Shown piece after piece: positions 11,665 to 22,821 of a stretch of DNA of 64,000 nucleotides (its first letter is position 1; the number at the start of each line of letters is the position of its first letter). Source of the DNA: Solenopsis invicta (taxonomy: Eukaryota > Arthropoda > Insecta > Hymenoptera > Formicidae); NCBI RefSeq assembly GCF_016802725.1, contig NC_052673.1, positions 4,222,037-4,286,036 of the forward strand, written 5' to 3'. Below the pieces are notes generated by a model. It saw nothing but the letters and a program-made list of their open reading frames with translations, ran no database searches and was not told the origin of the DNA. Made by a program: the position numbers and the translations under genes.

Positions 11665-12042
11665 TTATTCTCGTTTCTGTTTTGGTTCAACTATCTTACA
11701 ATTTAGATTATCTTCTTTTAAATTTTTAAATTTATTAGTGTTTATTAACAATCGATTTATCTTTATCAGTATAGTTGTTACTTCCGCTTTATTTAAATTA
11801 TCTTCTAGTATCTGCTTTATGGTGAGCATATTCGCTGAGTGTTTGAATGTGTAATGCCTGTTTCTGCACGCCAGATCAGTTCTGATAGCTTTACGCCACG
11901 CTCTTAGGTTTTCATCTTTGAATTCATCCTCTATCTTGTCCTCCGTTTCTTTGGTTCTTCTCCACAGTATGTTGTCATTGCTTCTATAGCTTATCACTTG
12001 TAATTTATTATTATTGCGGCATGTGCTTTTGTATGTAGCCAA
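11665..12042 (-). pseudogene. Unassigned minus-strand frame at the Penelope/BEL junction
   Basis: An open frame of about 125 codons, rich in Lys, Asn and Leu, sits between the Penelope-like RT and the BEL/Pao remnant. I do not recognise it. Its first dozen codons overlap what looks like the end of the Pao frame (KRKRIGYIQKHMPQ in another frame), so the junction between two elements is probably near 12030. It could be the N-terminal region of the Penelope-like element, which is poorly conserved in that class, or a fragment of a third element. Confidence 0.3.
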
Positions 12043-14056
12043 TTCTCTTTCGTTTTATTGTTGTTAATTGCTTAAGCGCATTGGAACGCTATTTGCCCAG
12101 ACGCTTGTCTGCTTTGCAAAACGGAAAACGGACTGTATAACGACCTTGCGTATCGCGTGAGACTGTCCTTATAAAATATTCTTTGCACTTATTTTCTTCC
12201 CTCAATTTCGGCTTATCTGACACAACTTCCTCAACGGACTAAAATCTAAGTATCAAATTCTCTAAACTTGATAAGTAACACGTCGTTGTTTTGGATAAAT
12301 TAACATTTGTATTACCGGCGACTACCCAGCCAAGACAAGTTTTCTGCAAATATGATAATGAGATTGTGATCCTCATTCGATAAATTTATTTACCCGACAG
12401 AGAACGACAGCATCGCTCCCGATCAACAAATCGACGGGACGCGGAAGATGAAACTGAATGCGCTAATATAACATTTTTCGGTAACTTAATCACATCGCGA
12501 AAAACTTTTGACATCATCAAATCCGTGATAGCCGCAATAGTTAAACATGTCAAAGTCTTACTAAACTTATCGTGTACCGATTGTATGGTAATTCGCACTA
12601 CCCCCTTCAATTTGGTATTTGTATTATTCATACCAATCGGTAATGAATGTGAGAGCCGTACATCCAGATGTCTTGTGAAATTTTTAAAAATAAAATTCGT
12701 GGTAGCGCATGTGTCCAGTAAAGCTCGACATCTGATTAGATTACCCCGGCGATCGCATACGTCTACGAGTGCACTCGTCAACAATTGCGGCGCGGAAATA
12801 TGCAACGTCGCAAGACTCGTCTTTTTTTTTGGTTGGTGGTTTTGTTCAGTCAATCTTTCTTTGTATCGTCGGCCTTTGCCAAACTCAATTTACACGTGGT
12901 CGCGTAATTATCGATATGTAAAAGCGTATTGTGTCATTTTTGGCAAATTATGCAATTAGAAAACTTGTAAGTGGTGCCCCGATGTGACCGCAAACAATTG
13001 TAACAAATTTTAATGCCCTTTACGACGTCAATTCGCTTCTGCGCGGATAGTTGTCTTACACGTGTAGAGAAGATAACGGGCAGTCTTACACGCTACACAA
13101 TTACGCGATGCGTATAATGCAAACAATTAATTCGTGAATTTCTTTCTCTTAACGGGAGGTTTGCCTTTATCCTTCTCTAATTCCTCTGATTTTGATCTCT
13201 CCCGTTTAAAGTCACACGGTTTTATAAAAAAATGCATACATCTGATCCGGTTTCAGAAACTCATCTCTGTCGAGAGTCGTTTCCCATTTCTCCAGTGTAT
13301 TTTTTAGAAGCTTGCTCTCGAGTATGTGCACAATTATTTCCGGCCCGATGAAAGGACCTAACGCATTTAACAAAGCGACGTATTGCTGCGTATTGTCCGC
13401 GAGTTTACTTAAACCGCAGGTTGTCTGCCTTTATAATGTGGATAAATTTAAGATTAAGGCAAGGTGTCGCAAAATGAGAATAAGTTTTACCTCGTAGGAA
13501 CGTTCTAGCAGTCTCCACACGTTGGAGTAATTTATTCCGTCAACTTCGAGGATTCTCACCTTGGCGGCGACTTTACTGATCAACGCGGATTTCAAATAAT
13601 GTAGTTTATTTATTTCTGATAAGTTCGTTTGCGAGCCTATTATGTTATGGAATGCGTTTCTGAAAGACAGCCAATTTTTGTACTTGCTGTCGAACGTTGG
13701 CAAGGACGCATTGCATAATTTAATTTTCCGTTTTTTAATCGGATTCGCGAGGCTTGCATTCTCATTTCATGTTTTTTTGTTTGATATGTTACTGACCGAA
13801 TTCGACGTACTGGGTACGTTTAAAACATTTTCGACTTTGCCATCGAGCGCGTAAAAACAATTTTGGATATTCGTAAACTTGTCGAATGCACCTCGCTCGG
13901 GTCTAATACGAGGAGCCCATCGTTGTATTCTTCGTATGCATTATATAAATCTCTCGAACACGTTATTCGTAATTTTAATAAAGTGTTGTCCATGTTACCT
14001 TTATTGAGGAAATTGGCCAAATTCGTGATTTGCGATTTTAAGGACGCTTTTGAATG
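12030..14056 (-). pseudogene. BEL/Pao retrotransposon gag-protease remnant
   Basis: On the minus strand the frame at 14020-13820 is the N-terminal Pao gag. The frame at 13703-13431 (PTFDSKYKNWLSFRNAF, LHYLKSALISKVA, GINYSNVWRLLERSYE) is the DUF1759-type gag typical of Pao elements. A CCHC-like stretch follows at about 13000-13120. The frame at 12853-12386 contains RALLDTCATTNFI, the Pao aspartic protease with DTC in place of the DTG/DSG active site. Reading on with shifts to about 12030 gives INLSNEDH and SRDTQGRYTVRFPF, the usual linker before the reverse transcriptase. RT, RNase H and integrase are missing, so the element is truncated at the junction near 12030. Confidence 0.8.
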
Positions 14057-14246
14057 ACTATCTTAACTTTGTTCACTATTGTAATGCAATTTAAATTAAG
14101 ATATCAGAAAACGACTCGCGTAGTTCGGCTGTAGGACGTACGTACATATCGACAGGCGTGTTCCGTCACTCTCCGACTCTATGTGGAGAACGTTTTGCTT
14201 CATCGTGTAGATTTCCTATAGGTATCTCACAGCAGGTACCAAAAAT

Positions 14247-14564
14247 TGTTCAGTGTGAAAAACTTAGATTTCACTCATTGGGTTTTGACTGTTTGTAACA
14301 CATAGTTTGTTTCATTTGAAGAATGTATGTACAGTACACTCGTAATACGCGCGCATGAAATGTCTGAATGGGGTAATATAACAATTGCGCTTTCGAAGCC
14401 GTGACGCCGCGCCGTCCACATGTGGCCCCAAAAGATACTGCGTGTCTTTTTGAAACCAACGAGTCCAAAAACCTTGTAATTACGCGTGAGTGTGTGGGTA
14501 TACCTGTATGCATGTCGTGCACGACGGTATGTGTACGTGTGTATGTGTTTACACACGTGCAACA
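14247..14564 (-). repeat. Candidate 5' LTR of the BEL/Pao remnant
   Basis: The segment is bounded by TGTT...AACA, lies just upstream of the Pao gag in element orientation, and is followed on the minus strand by a TTGGTACC-type stretch that could be a primer site. No second copy is visible in the window, so this rests on termini and position only. Confidence 0.4.
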
Positions 14565-14665
14565 ATAATTTTAACATTTAAAAACCAACATTTCGACCTT
14601 TGTATCGGATCATCCTTAATGTCATTTTAGTCGATAATATTTAAAAATTTCTAATTTTGTACATA

Positions 14666-15595
14666 CGAGGTGTGTTCAAAAAGTATCGCGAATTTTGAAT
14701 TTTCGCGGGTTACGTATATTCGAATTTCGATCTTTTTGTGGCGTTATGTTGGTACTCATGTCTCTCACTTATGCCGACAAGCTCGGCCATTTTGAATGTT
14801 CACTTAATTGTTGACAGTTGCTTTGCTTGCACGTGTTTTGGATCGTCTTCGATTTTTACCTATTCAAAAAAAATGGATCAAAGAACCTGTATCAAATTTT
14901 GTGTGAAAAACGAAATTAAGTGCGCGGATGCATTCCGAATGTTGACTGTGGCATACGGAGAAGCTACCTTGGACCGAAGCAATGTTTATCGGTGGTACAA
15001 AATGTTCTCAGAAGGCCGAGAAGATGTGAACGACGAAGAGCGTGCCGGACGCCCGAGCACTTCAACAACAGACGAAAAAATTAATGAAGTGGAGAAAATG
15101 GTATTGGCCAATCGTCGAATCACCGTTAGAGAAGTTGCTGAGGACCTAAACATATCGATTGGCTCGTGCCATTCGATTTTTATCAATGATTTGGGCATGA
15201 GACGGGTCGCCGCGAAATTCGTACCAAACGCCCCTGCTCACACATCGTTGCTTGTGCGCGACTTTTTGACCAAAAACAACACACTAATTATGCCGCAGCC
15301 ACCGTATTCCCCAGATCTGGCCCCCTGTGACTTTTTCTTGTTCCCTAAACTGAAGAGGCCCATGAAAGGACGACGTTACGCTACGCTTGACGAGATAAAG
15401 ACGGCATCGAAGGAGGAGCTGAACAAGATAAAAAAAAATGATTTTTTGAAGTGCTTCGAAGATTGGAAAAACCGTTGGCACAAGTGTATAATATCTCATG
15501 GGGATTACTTTGAAGGGGACAAAATAGATATTCATGAATAAATAAATAATTTTTGAAAAAACACAAAATTTGCGATACTTTTTGAACACACCTCG
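14666..15595 (+). mobile_element. Mariner-family element, 930 bp, internally deleted
   Basis: Perfect or near-perfect TIRs (CGAGGTGTGTTCAAAAAGTA at the left, its reverse complement at the right) are flanked by TA on both sides (14664-14665, 15596-15597), the mariner target duplication. A full element of this type is about 1.3 kb; this one lacks roughly 350 bp of the transposase. Clean ends and an open frame indicate a comparatively young copy. Confidence 0.92.
14873..15541 (+). CDS. Mariner transposase with in-frame internal deletion
   Basis: The first ATG that fits the family is at 14873 (MDQRTCIKFCVKN). The N-terminal paired-like DNA-binding region is intact (ERAGRPSTSTTDEK, LNISIGSCHSIFINDLGMRR). 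At residue ~120 the frame jumps from AAKFVPN straight to APAHTSLLVRDFL. The removed part normally holds the first catalytic aspartate and the HDN segment with the second. The last aspartate (PPYSPDLAPCDFFLFPKL) and the C-terminal WKNRWHKCI region remain. The protein can therefore probably bind TIRs but not cut, which is a plausible dominant-negative form. Whether it is expressed cannot be told from sequence. Confidence 0.88.
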   Translation: MDQRTCIKFCVKNEIKCADAFRMLTVAYGEATLDRSNVYRWYKMFSEGREDVNDEERAGRPSTSTTDEKINEVEKMVLANRRITVREVAEDLNISIGSCHSIFINDLGMRRVAAKFVPNAPAHTSLLVRDFLTKNNTLIMPQPPYSPDLAPCDFFLFPKLKRPMKGRRYATLDEIKTASKEELNKIKKNDFLKCFEDWKNRWHKCIISHGDYFEGDKIDIHE

Positions 15596-16317
15596 TACAT
15601 ACTATAAATTTTACGAATTACATACATAGATTACGAATATTATATATAAATAGCGTCCTGTTCTTGGAGTTTTATATACAATTTTTACAGAATTTTTTAT
15701 TCCTTGTATATCTTAGGGCAACTGTTCTTATCCTTATTGTGTTTTTGTTTTTTATAAGTCTTATAACTGCCCACAAAATTATGTTTTTTCAATACATCTG
15801 TAAGATAACAGAATGATTATGTTGACCATTTGATGCAATTTCTTATGGAGATAAACAGAACTCTGTTATTCTATAGATGTGCACTAAGAATACATGGGCA
15901 GCTATAAAAAATAGAACAACGAGAATAGGAACAGATCGGAACAACTGCCCTGCAATATACAAGAAATAATGAAATTCGTAGAAATTGTACAAGAAACATA
16001 AAGAGCAGTACGCTACTTACATGTAATGTTTGTAATCCGCATGTAATCCATAAAGATGACCCTATACAAGATCAAAATGTTTGTATTTTTAAAATGTTAA
16101 ATTTATAAATAAATATTATACTATTGTTAGTAAAATTTAGCTTGGTTTTGACGCTTGATTAATTATTTTTATTTATGTTTTTAAATTTTGTAAATGGCTA
16201 ATATTTAATATTTAATATTATAATTGTAATAATAATTATTATTAATAAGTTAAAGTTTTAATTTTTCTTTTTAATTCCTTATAATAATAATTATTACTGT
16301 TATATTTTATTCTCTAG
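15596..16317. other. Intron sequence upstream of the first visible ABCD exon
   Basis: AT-rich sequence with no coding or repeat signal that I can support. It ends in a pyrimidine-rich tract and TTCTCTAG, the acceptor of the next exon. Confidence 0.6.
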
Positions 16318-16695
16318 GACCACTATTAGCTGCAGCAGTTATTGCTTTAACTGGACAAATTCTACGTTTTACTTCGCCCAAATTTGGCCAACTAGTTGCT
16401 GAAGAAGCAGCGCGACGAGGAAAGTTACGAGAAGCACATGCTCGTATCAGTGCGCACGCAGAAGAAATAGCTTTCTATGGAGGTCACGATACAGAACATC
16501 GTTATTTAAATTCCGCTTACAAATCTTTGGTAATGCATTTGCATCGTATCCTTGCTGTCAAACTGTGGTACGTGATGCTGGAACAGTTCCTTATGAAGTA
16601 CGTGTGGTCTGGCACAGGACTCTTCGTCATCGCAATGCCGTTGCTTTATAACACAAATACATCAGGAAGCGGAGTGATTAATAGGGATGGCGATG
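16318..16695 (+). CDS. Peroxisomal ABC half-transporter (ABCD1/ALD family), internal exon
   Basis: The exon runs from TCTCTAG| to |GTATGT and encodes about 126 residues of the transmembrane domain. It includes FTSPKFGQLVAEEAARRGKL, the EEIAFYGGHDTEH motif and KLWYVMLEQFLMKYVWS. EEIAFYGG is the EAA-like loop that defines the ABCD family of peroxisomal transporters of very-long-chain fatty acyl-CoA. By sequence it is closer to ABCD1/ABCD2 than to the PMP70 branch, judged from memory. The exon ends in phase 1 (G|GT), which fits the exon at 39946. Upstream exons are not in the window, so the preceding intron exceeds 16 kb. Confidence 0.92.
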
Positions 16696-16773
16696 GTATG
16701 TACAAGCATTCATAATTTTGAACAAAATATCTCATGTACAAAGAAAATAGCAATAATTGTATCATTATACGTA

Positions 16774-18089
16774 GGTCGCTTTAAAGTTTTGCGGTTCGGC
16801 TACTTCCCGTAACACAGCGCTGTCGGCGATATTTTGTTTGGATTTTTTAATATCTGTTATGAAGAGAAGCTGTAACAGCTTATTAACCTATATTCTTGAT
16901 ATTTTTTTTAATATTTTTAAAATAAAGTCAGTTTTATGAAAAATGAAATTAATACGCAAACATTTTCGAGTCATCATTTTCTATGATTTTAAAAACGGGC
17001 TGGTTTGACAACAATGCTCGCAAAAAATCAAAACGATTGTTTGGTGATGAAACACCATCCTTGGCAACTGTTGGACTGTGGTTCAACAAGTTCCAACGTA
17101 GACGTGTTTCGCTCAAAAATGAGCATCGTGAAAGTAGGCCTACTACTGCAATCACTCCAAAAAACATCAACGCCGTGCGCACCATGATAAAGATAGATAA
17201 CCATTATACATACAAGGATATTTAGGCATCCTAAGCATAGGTATGAACCAAATCAGAATCAACTTGCATGATTATTTTGTCGTCAAAAAGTTTTACGCTT
17301 AGTGGATACCATATAATTTAACACAAGCTTAAAAGAAAGCGTGAGTGGATTAGTGCAAACAAAATAGTCCAAAAATTCAATCATGGGGAGTCAGGCAAAA
17401 TCAGTGTACAACATAGTAACAAGTAACAAAATTTGGATTTACTATTATTATTACTATCGTTACAAGCTAGAAAGCAAGCAATAATCGGATCAATGGGTCT
17501 TCTAAAATGAAAAGAAACTTTCGAAAGAGTGAAATGCGAACGAAGCTATGGCAAGAAAACGATGGTTTTTTTCATCGAACGCACGAGTAATGCTGTCATT
17601 TTATTCCATTAGATGATTGTCACTTAGTCAATGCTGAATGTCATGCCACCATTTGTTTACAAATTGTGTTCAAAAAAGTGCGTAAAAAACAACCAAGAGA
17701 ATAAATTCTACATTAAGACTATGCACAATCACATAACGCATTTCAAATAACAGAGTTTTTAACCGCTTCACAAGTGAAATTGATGACTTATCCGCCTTAT
17801 AATCCTGACACCTTGTGACTTCTTCTTATTTTTATTCATCAAAGGCAAAATGCGTAGATTGATATTTAACACCTCAGAAGCAACGGTGGAAGCCTACAAA
17901 ACCTCTTTTCTTTAAAGGTAGCTAGAGAACAGTGAGCCTAGATTATGGTCCTATTTACAGGATTGGTTCCACTGAAGCCTTATGCAAAAATGTATAAATC
18001 AGAAAGGCGAATATTTGAAAAAACAATAAAAAGTTTTGGTTAAAATAATTGATGATTTTTTTGTTATTCGCAAAACTTTTAAAGTGAAC
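16774..18089 (+). pseudogene. Ancient mariner copy, heavily decayed
   Basis: Imperfect TIRs (GGTCGCTTTAAAGTTTTGCG left; matching complement right) lie next to TA at 16772-16773 and 18090-18091, giving 1316 bp, the usual mariner length. Transposase fragments remain: a DNA-binding part at 16983-17225 (LATVGLWFNKFQRRR) and, after many stops, a PCDFFLF stretch near 17812 and QKCINQKGEY near 17985. The copy is far more diverged than the mariners at 14666 and 31750. It lies just inside the large ABCD intron. Confidence 0.8.
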
Positions 18090-18091
18090 TA

Positions 18092-19429
18092 CGTTGTTTA
18101 TTGTATCGATAAAAAATTTTCTAATTTAATACTACATTATTAGAGCCCAAATCAGTGGGAGAAATCCGGCAAAAGCGGTCAAAAATAGTTTTTGAACAAT
18201 ATTTTTATTGTTGAACTATCAAAATCTTTTTCAGCACATTCCAAAATATTTAAGACTCTGTAAACAATTTTAAGATATTGAAAATTTCCATGTAAATCAT
18301 GTATGATCCACAAACTATAGCTCGAGCATCCGTTTCCTCTTCCACTCGTGCGAGTCGTGTACACATACTATAATATAGTAGGGACCGGGAGCGGCTGTAT
18401 GGAGGGTGGATCGAGGCACTTATTTTTTAGGCCTATAATAGAAAATCATATTTATTTTCAACACATTTTATATAATAATGTGTAAAGATAGGCAATTTGT
18501 ACTTTATTTAAAACTCTTTCTTAAGATCTTTTGTAAGAGTTAGTGAAAACCCCTGCAGATATTTACAGATGTAACTTTTACAAATAATATAAGAAGCGAT
18601 CATTTCGTAACCTGTGGATGACGCGGCACCATAGAATACGTGTCAAATTAATTTAAGAAGGTGGAATTATACATATGAGTTATATTTTGCAAAACTATTA
18701 TTCAATTATGTCCTCATATTTTCGGTTCATCCTTTTGTGGCGTCATATTAGATCAGCTACTTTGAATTTTGTAATTTTGACCTCGGATTTGTATTTAGTG
18801 TCCCAATAAACCTAAAGAATCAATTTTCAAAATATTTTCTTTATAATTCACAGAGTTATAGATTTTACATTGCTTTTTCAGGATTTCTCCGACTGTGCGG
18901 ATGTTCAAGCATGATCTCGGGATGTGTGCGAAGAACCGCTGCGTGTGAATTATGTGTGTAATGATCGTCAATTTTTGTCTAATACGAGGCTGCTGAATGT
19001 ATACACAAATGGACGCATGCACACAGCTTGCAGCGATTCTCCATAAGATTGTGACTGAACATCCGGGCCCTATACATTATTAATATATAGAGTGTTCCAA
19101 AATTAATATATAGGGTGTTCCTAACGATAAATATTTTAATGACAGATTTTTTTGAAGATTTTAAGACAGAAATTTTAACACCAAAATGTAGAGGCTATAA
19201 TAATTTTCAAATGGGAAAGGTTTAAAGACTACAAATAATAAAGTTAGAATTTCGCGCGGTCAGGGATGGCAATGTGCTCCCCTAAATCGAATGCTTTTAA
19301 TAATAATGAAATTATTGTAAAAATACTCAATGAGAGTTTTACTGAGAAACTAATTCTGTTTATCTATGATAAATTTTATATAAAATAAAGTACATAATAT
19401 TTGCACGTAATAGTTTAACATTTATATCG
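18092..19429. other. Intron sequence, no recognisable gene
   Basis: AT-rich, with short overlapping frames only. Two nearby copies of a TATAGxGTGTTCC motif at 19087-19125 resemble the ends of mariner-type elements but have no matching partner. Confidence 0.45.
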
Positions 19430-20171
19430 ATATTGTGTTAAATATCAAAATTGTAAAAATATTAATCATCGTTTATTTGATTTATGCGATAAGTTTAATG
19501 TTAATCATCATCGGTTATTTAATTCATGCCATAGGTCTTTATGTAAGATCAGCATAAAAACATTTTGTTCTTATTACATTACTAAAGCTTGGATATTAAT
19601 GTAAATAAAATATGCACATATCAATTACGTTATCTTACAAAAATAGGCATTTTTCTACGGATATAATGAAACTAATTGTAAGTGATTTTTGTAGACTTTT
19701 TTACATGTTGAACACAAATTTGTTGCCCAAATTTGACTATCACGTCACAATTTTGAGAGGCTACATAAAAGAATACGTCTACAAAAAAAAAATCAAAAAT
19801 AGAATAAACTTACAAGGGGAGGACCAGGTGAGAAACCCTGGGATTTTGATCCCAATTTTTTTAATTATTCTGGAGATGAAAAAAAAGTTTACGTCTCCCG
19901 GCGTTTCATCGAATAGGCCTTAGTTTCGAAATAATAAATTTGTAACATTACGCCCCTCCACTGTGCCGCCACTCCAGACCGACCAACCGTCGAACGCACC
20001 GCAGCCGAGCACGTGTATCTTACGTAAGACCCACGCACGTACGATCGGCTTACGTAAGACCACCGCGTGCTACCGCGCACGACCGACGCGCTACGCGCCG
20101 CGTTCCGAAAGCGCTCCCACTCTAGCCGGCCCGTCCGCGCGCGCTGATTGGTGCGTCCAGCCGCGCGGAAC

Positions 20172-20180
20172 GATATATAA
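20172..20180 (+). promoter_or_regulatory. TATA box of the solo LTR
   Basis: ATATATAAG followed by a GC-rich stretch lies about 230 bp inside the LTR. Transcription would start about 25-30 bp downstream, just ahead of the hairpin array, so the array would lie in the RNA leader. Confidence 0.6.
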
Positions 20181-20242
20181 GCCGGCAGTGGGCAACGTAC
20201 CAGAGATCCGTCCGAACATCCGATCTCATCGGATCCCTTCCA

Positions 20243-20651
20243 GCGCTGGGCATACTCGGCGCCTCCTAGCTCGGGGATTCTCGAGCACCGCCTCGGGAAC
20301 GGGCATTCTCGTTCCAACCTTCCCGCGACGGGTAAAACCGTCGTCCCCGAGGCCGGGTATGCTCGGCCAATCCGATCCGCTCAGCCGCGCGACGGGCATT
20401 CTCGTCGCGCAGGCCATCCAATCCGATCAGCCGTGTGACGGGCATTCTTGTCACGCGGCCAATCCGGACCGTCCGGCCGGACGACGGGCATTCCCGTACG
20501 TCCGGCTAAATCCGATCCGAATCCGTTGCGCCGTACGGCGGGTATTCTCCCCGCACGGCAATTCCGTTTCCGTACAGCCGGACGACGGGCATTCTCGTCG
20601 TCCGGCCACTCCGACCAGACCGTTCCGAGTGTCCCGGGAATTCTCGGGGAC
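20243..20651 (+). repeat. Array of ten hairpins with a nearly constant 8-nt loop (consensus GGCATTCT)
   Basis: Ten stem-loops follow each other at 20243-20262, 20269-20286, 20296-20315, 20351-20368, 20387-20410, 20431-20458, 20476-20506, 20530-20559, 20577-20606 and 20631-20651. All have 8-nt loops: GGCATTCT in four, one- or two-base variants in the rest, always starting GG. Stem sequences differ completely between units but stay paired: GGAACG/CGTTCC, GCGCGACG/CGTCGCGC, GGCCG/CGGCC, GCCGGACGACG/CGTCGTCCGGC. Compensatory change of this kind indicates selection on structure. Stem lengths range from 5 to 11 bp, with one bulge or a few wobbles in some. The array lies downstream of the LTR TATA box. 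Confidence 0.85.
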
Positions 20652-21540
20652 CGTCCGCGCCGACACCGTTCCAGTGTCCGCCACCGTACCTCCCGGGCTA
20701 ACCCCGCAAGATGAGGCCGAACCGGCCGACCCCGTCGACAGCCCGCGCACAGCGCGAGGGCGTCGAGTACCGAGACCGTAACCGGTCAACCGCACGGGCC
20801 AATCGGGCCCCGAGCACGGCATTAGAGTGGACCGCCGCGCGGCCACTCTAACAAACGGATACCGTACGCATAGAGCGTAAACCGAAGCCGTCCGTAGATC
20901 ACGACTCATCCGAGTCGTTACATTGCGATAACCGCGAGTCCGTTCCGACATCGCACGTTCCGCCGCGAACTATGTATATAGATATATGTTGTCGAACCGA
21001 GCAACCCCGCTTGCTACTTACGAGCGCAAAGCGCCTAGTCACCGTCCGTCCGTTTCCGAATTGTTAAGTCTGTTTCCTAGTTTTCTAAAGTCCTTTCCGT
21101 TTAGATATTAAGTACCGCGCAAATACGTTGCGACTGTTCTCTTAAATTCACGCGGGCCGACGACCGCGCAGTTAAGTGCCGCGACACTATTCGAATACCA
21201 CGTGATCGTTCTCTTGATTTCCCGCGGGCCGACGACCGCGCAATTGAGGGCCGTAATGTGTACAAGGAGCTCAGTATTATCCGATAACGATATCGGAACT
21301 GTATAATTTCATTTTGTACTAAAGTATAGCTAAATATATTTGACCTCTTTCATTTTTACTACCAAAATACGGCGTTATCATTTCGACACGAACCCGGACA
21401 TCCGGCGAGCACATCCGAGCATCCGATCCTGAACCTAAAATCCCGTAACCGACACCGAGAAAGTACCAGCGTTACAAATTTGTGGAAATTGGCCATACCG
21501 CGGCGCGCCATATGAGCCTTCTCGGTAACTGTTCTCGTAA

Positions 21541-21618
21541 CCAGTGCAGTCGGCTCCGTGCGTTAGGTGCTTGCTTCACAATCGTAAGATCCGGGTTCGC
21601 TCACGGATGTGTGCAATA
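21541..21618 (+). other. tRNA-like segment in the left palindrome arm
   Basis: The segment reads like a degenerate tRNA. It has a D-arm-like GTGCAGTCGGCTCCGTGCG, an anticodon-like stem CTTGC/GTAAG with CAC in the loop, and a T-arm-like CCGGGTTCGCTCAC that resembles a B box. The anticodon loop is 9 nt and the T loop does not fit 7 nt cleanly, so it is not a functional tRNA. It is more likely a tRNA-derived part of the palindromic element. Confidence 0.5.
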
Positions 21619-22225
21619 TTTTTTTTTCTTTTTTTTTAATAAATGTATTTATTTATCTTGATGATATTAATATAGTATGCAAATTTCTAAAATAGAAAAT
21701 TTAATTTAATATTATTTTCTAAACTTCAATTTAAATTTAATTTGAAGAGAATTTGAATTCAAGTAATAATACTTGAAATAATAAATAGGTAATAATAATA
21801 ATATATAAGTAAAATTTGCCATACTTAAATAATTAACTTTTGTAATAAAAGTATTTACATTCACATTCACAATCAAATGTTTGTTTATTATTCTTCTTTT
21901 ACGATTAATTATTTTAAAAACTCTAATTTTAAAATACTGTTAACATTATTTCTAATTAAATTTTAAATTAAACAATTTGAAAATTTAGATACGTTGCCTT
22001 TATATGTTATCCATTTCAAATAACTTATATATTATTGTTATTATTACCTATTTATTATTTCAAATATTATTACTTGGATTCAAATTCCCTTCTAATTAAA
22101 TTTAAATTGAAGTTTAGAAAATGATATTAAATTAAGTTTTCTATTTTAGAAATTTGCATACTATATTAATATCATCAAGATAAATAAATACATTTTTTTA
22201 AATTAAAAAAAAAGAAAAAAAATAT

Positions 22226-22303
22226 TGCACACATCCGGGAGCGAACCCGGATCTTACGATTGTGAAGCAAGCACCTAACGCACGGAATCGTCTGCACTAG
22301 TTG
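22226..22303 (-). other. tRNA-like segment in the right palindrome arm
   Basis: Inverted copy of 21541-21618. Here the T-arm-like part is GGGTTCGCTCCCGG, closer to a B box. Having the same pol III-like segment in both arms means two inward-facing copies sit about 600 bp apart. Confidence 0.5.
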
Positions 22304-22821
22304 CGAGAACAGTTACCAGGAAGGCTCATATGGCGCGCCGCGGTATGGCCAATTTTCACAAATTTATTATTTCAAAACTAAGGCCTATTCGATGAAACGC
22401 CGGGAGACGTAAACTTTTTTTTCGTCTTCAGAATAACTAAAAAAATTGGGATCAAAATCCCAGGGTCTCTCACCTGGTCCTCCCCTTGTTAGAAAATAAA
22501 AAAGTCGAAGTATTACATTTTAAAGTTAAAAGTTTATACTTTCAGCGTTAACGGAATTTAGTAAAGAATTTTGCTGTTATACTTTTAGCGTTAACGAAAT
22601 TTAGTAAAGAATTTTCCTGCGGGTACTGTAACACCATGAAGACTATCAAATCTTGTCGTTTTTTTACCTTTTTGATGTCATTTTTCTCAAAATTCTGATA
22701 GCCAAATTTGTTCAACGGATTTATGTTTAACATGCAAAAAAGTCTATAAAAATTACTTATTAGTTTCATTATATTCACAGAAAATACCCATTTTTGCAGG
22801 TTAGATTATGTCTACATAATT

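Larger units (their letters stand above)
19941..21476 (+). repeat. Solo LTR, 1536 bp, GC-rich (gypsy-type)
   Basis: The termini are TGTAAC...GTTACA with a 4-bp target duplication, as for Ty3/gypsy integration. There is no internal region, so the element was reduced to one LTR by recombination. A TATA box (GATATATAAGCC) at about 20172 gives a + strand promoter. GC content is far above the AT-rich neighbourhood. Downstream of the promoter lies an array of ten hairpins (20243-20651) and further on a roughly 70-bp tandem duplication (about 21140-21250). The open frames on both strands across it are side effects of GC richness. Confidence 0.85.
19937..21480. repeat. 4-bp target duplication AATT flanking the solo LTR
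   Basis: AATT lies at 19937-19940 and 21477-21480 next to TGTAAC...GTTACA. The uninterrupted sequence is seen in the opposite palindrome arm near 22360-22370, which works as a built-in empty-site control. Confidence 0.85.

Noticed and set aside
20243..20651. CRISPR-like array (repeats with spacers)
   Set aside because: The constant part is only the 8-nt loop and the variable parts are paired with each other, which is a hairpin series and not repeat-spacer. The context is a eukaryotic LTR.
19963..20781. 272-codon + strand frame and opposing frames in GC-rich sequence
   Set aside because: It lies inside the solo LTR and runs through the hairpin array. Frames are open on both strands because stops are rare at this GC content. 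No domain is recognisable.
21541..21618. Functional tRNA gene
   Set aside because: The anticodon loop would have 9 nt and the T loop is irregular, no clean acceptor stem is found, and the block is mirrored inside a foldback element. Called tRNA-like only.
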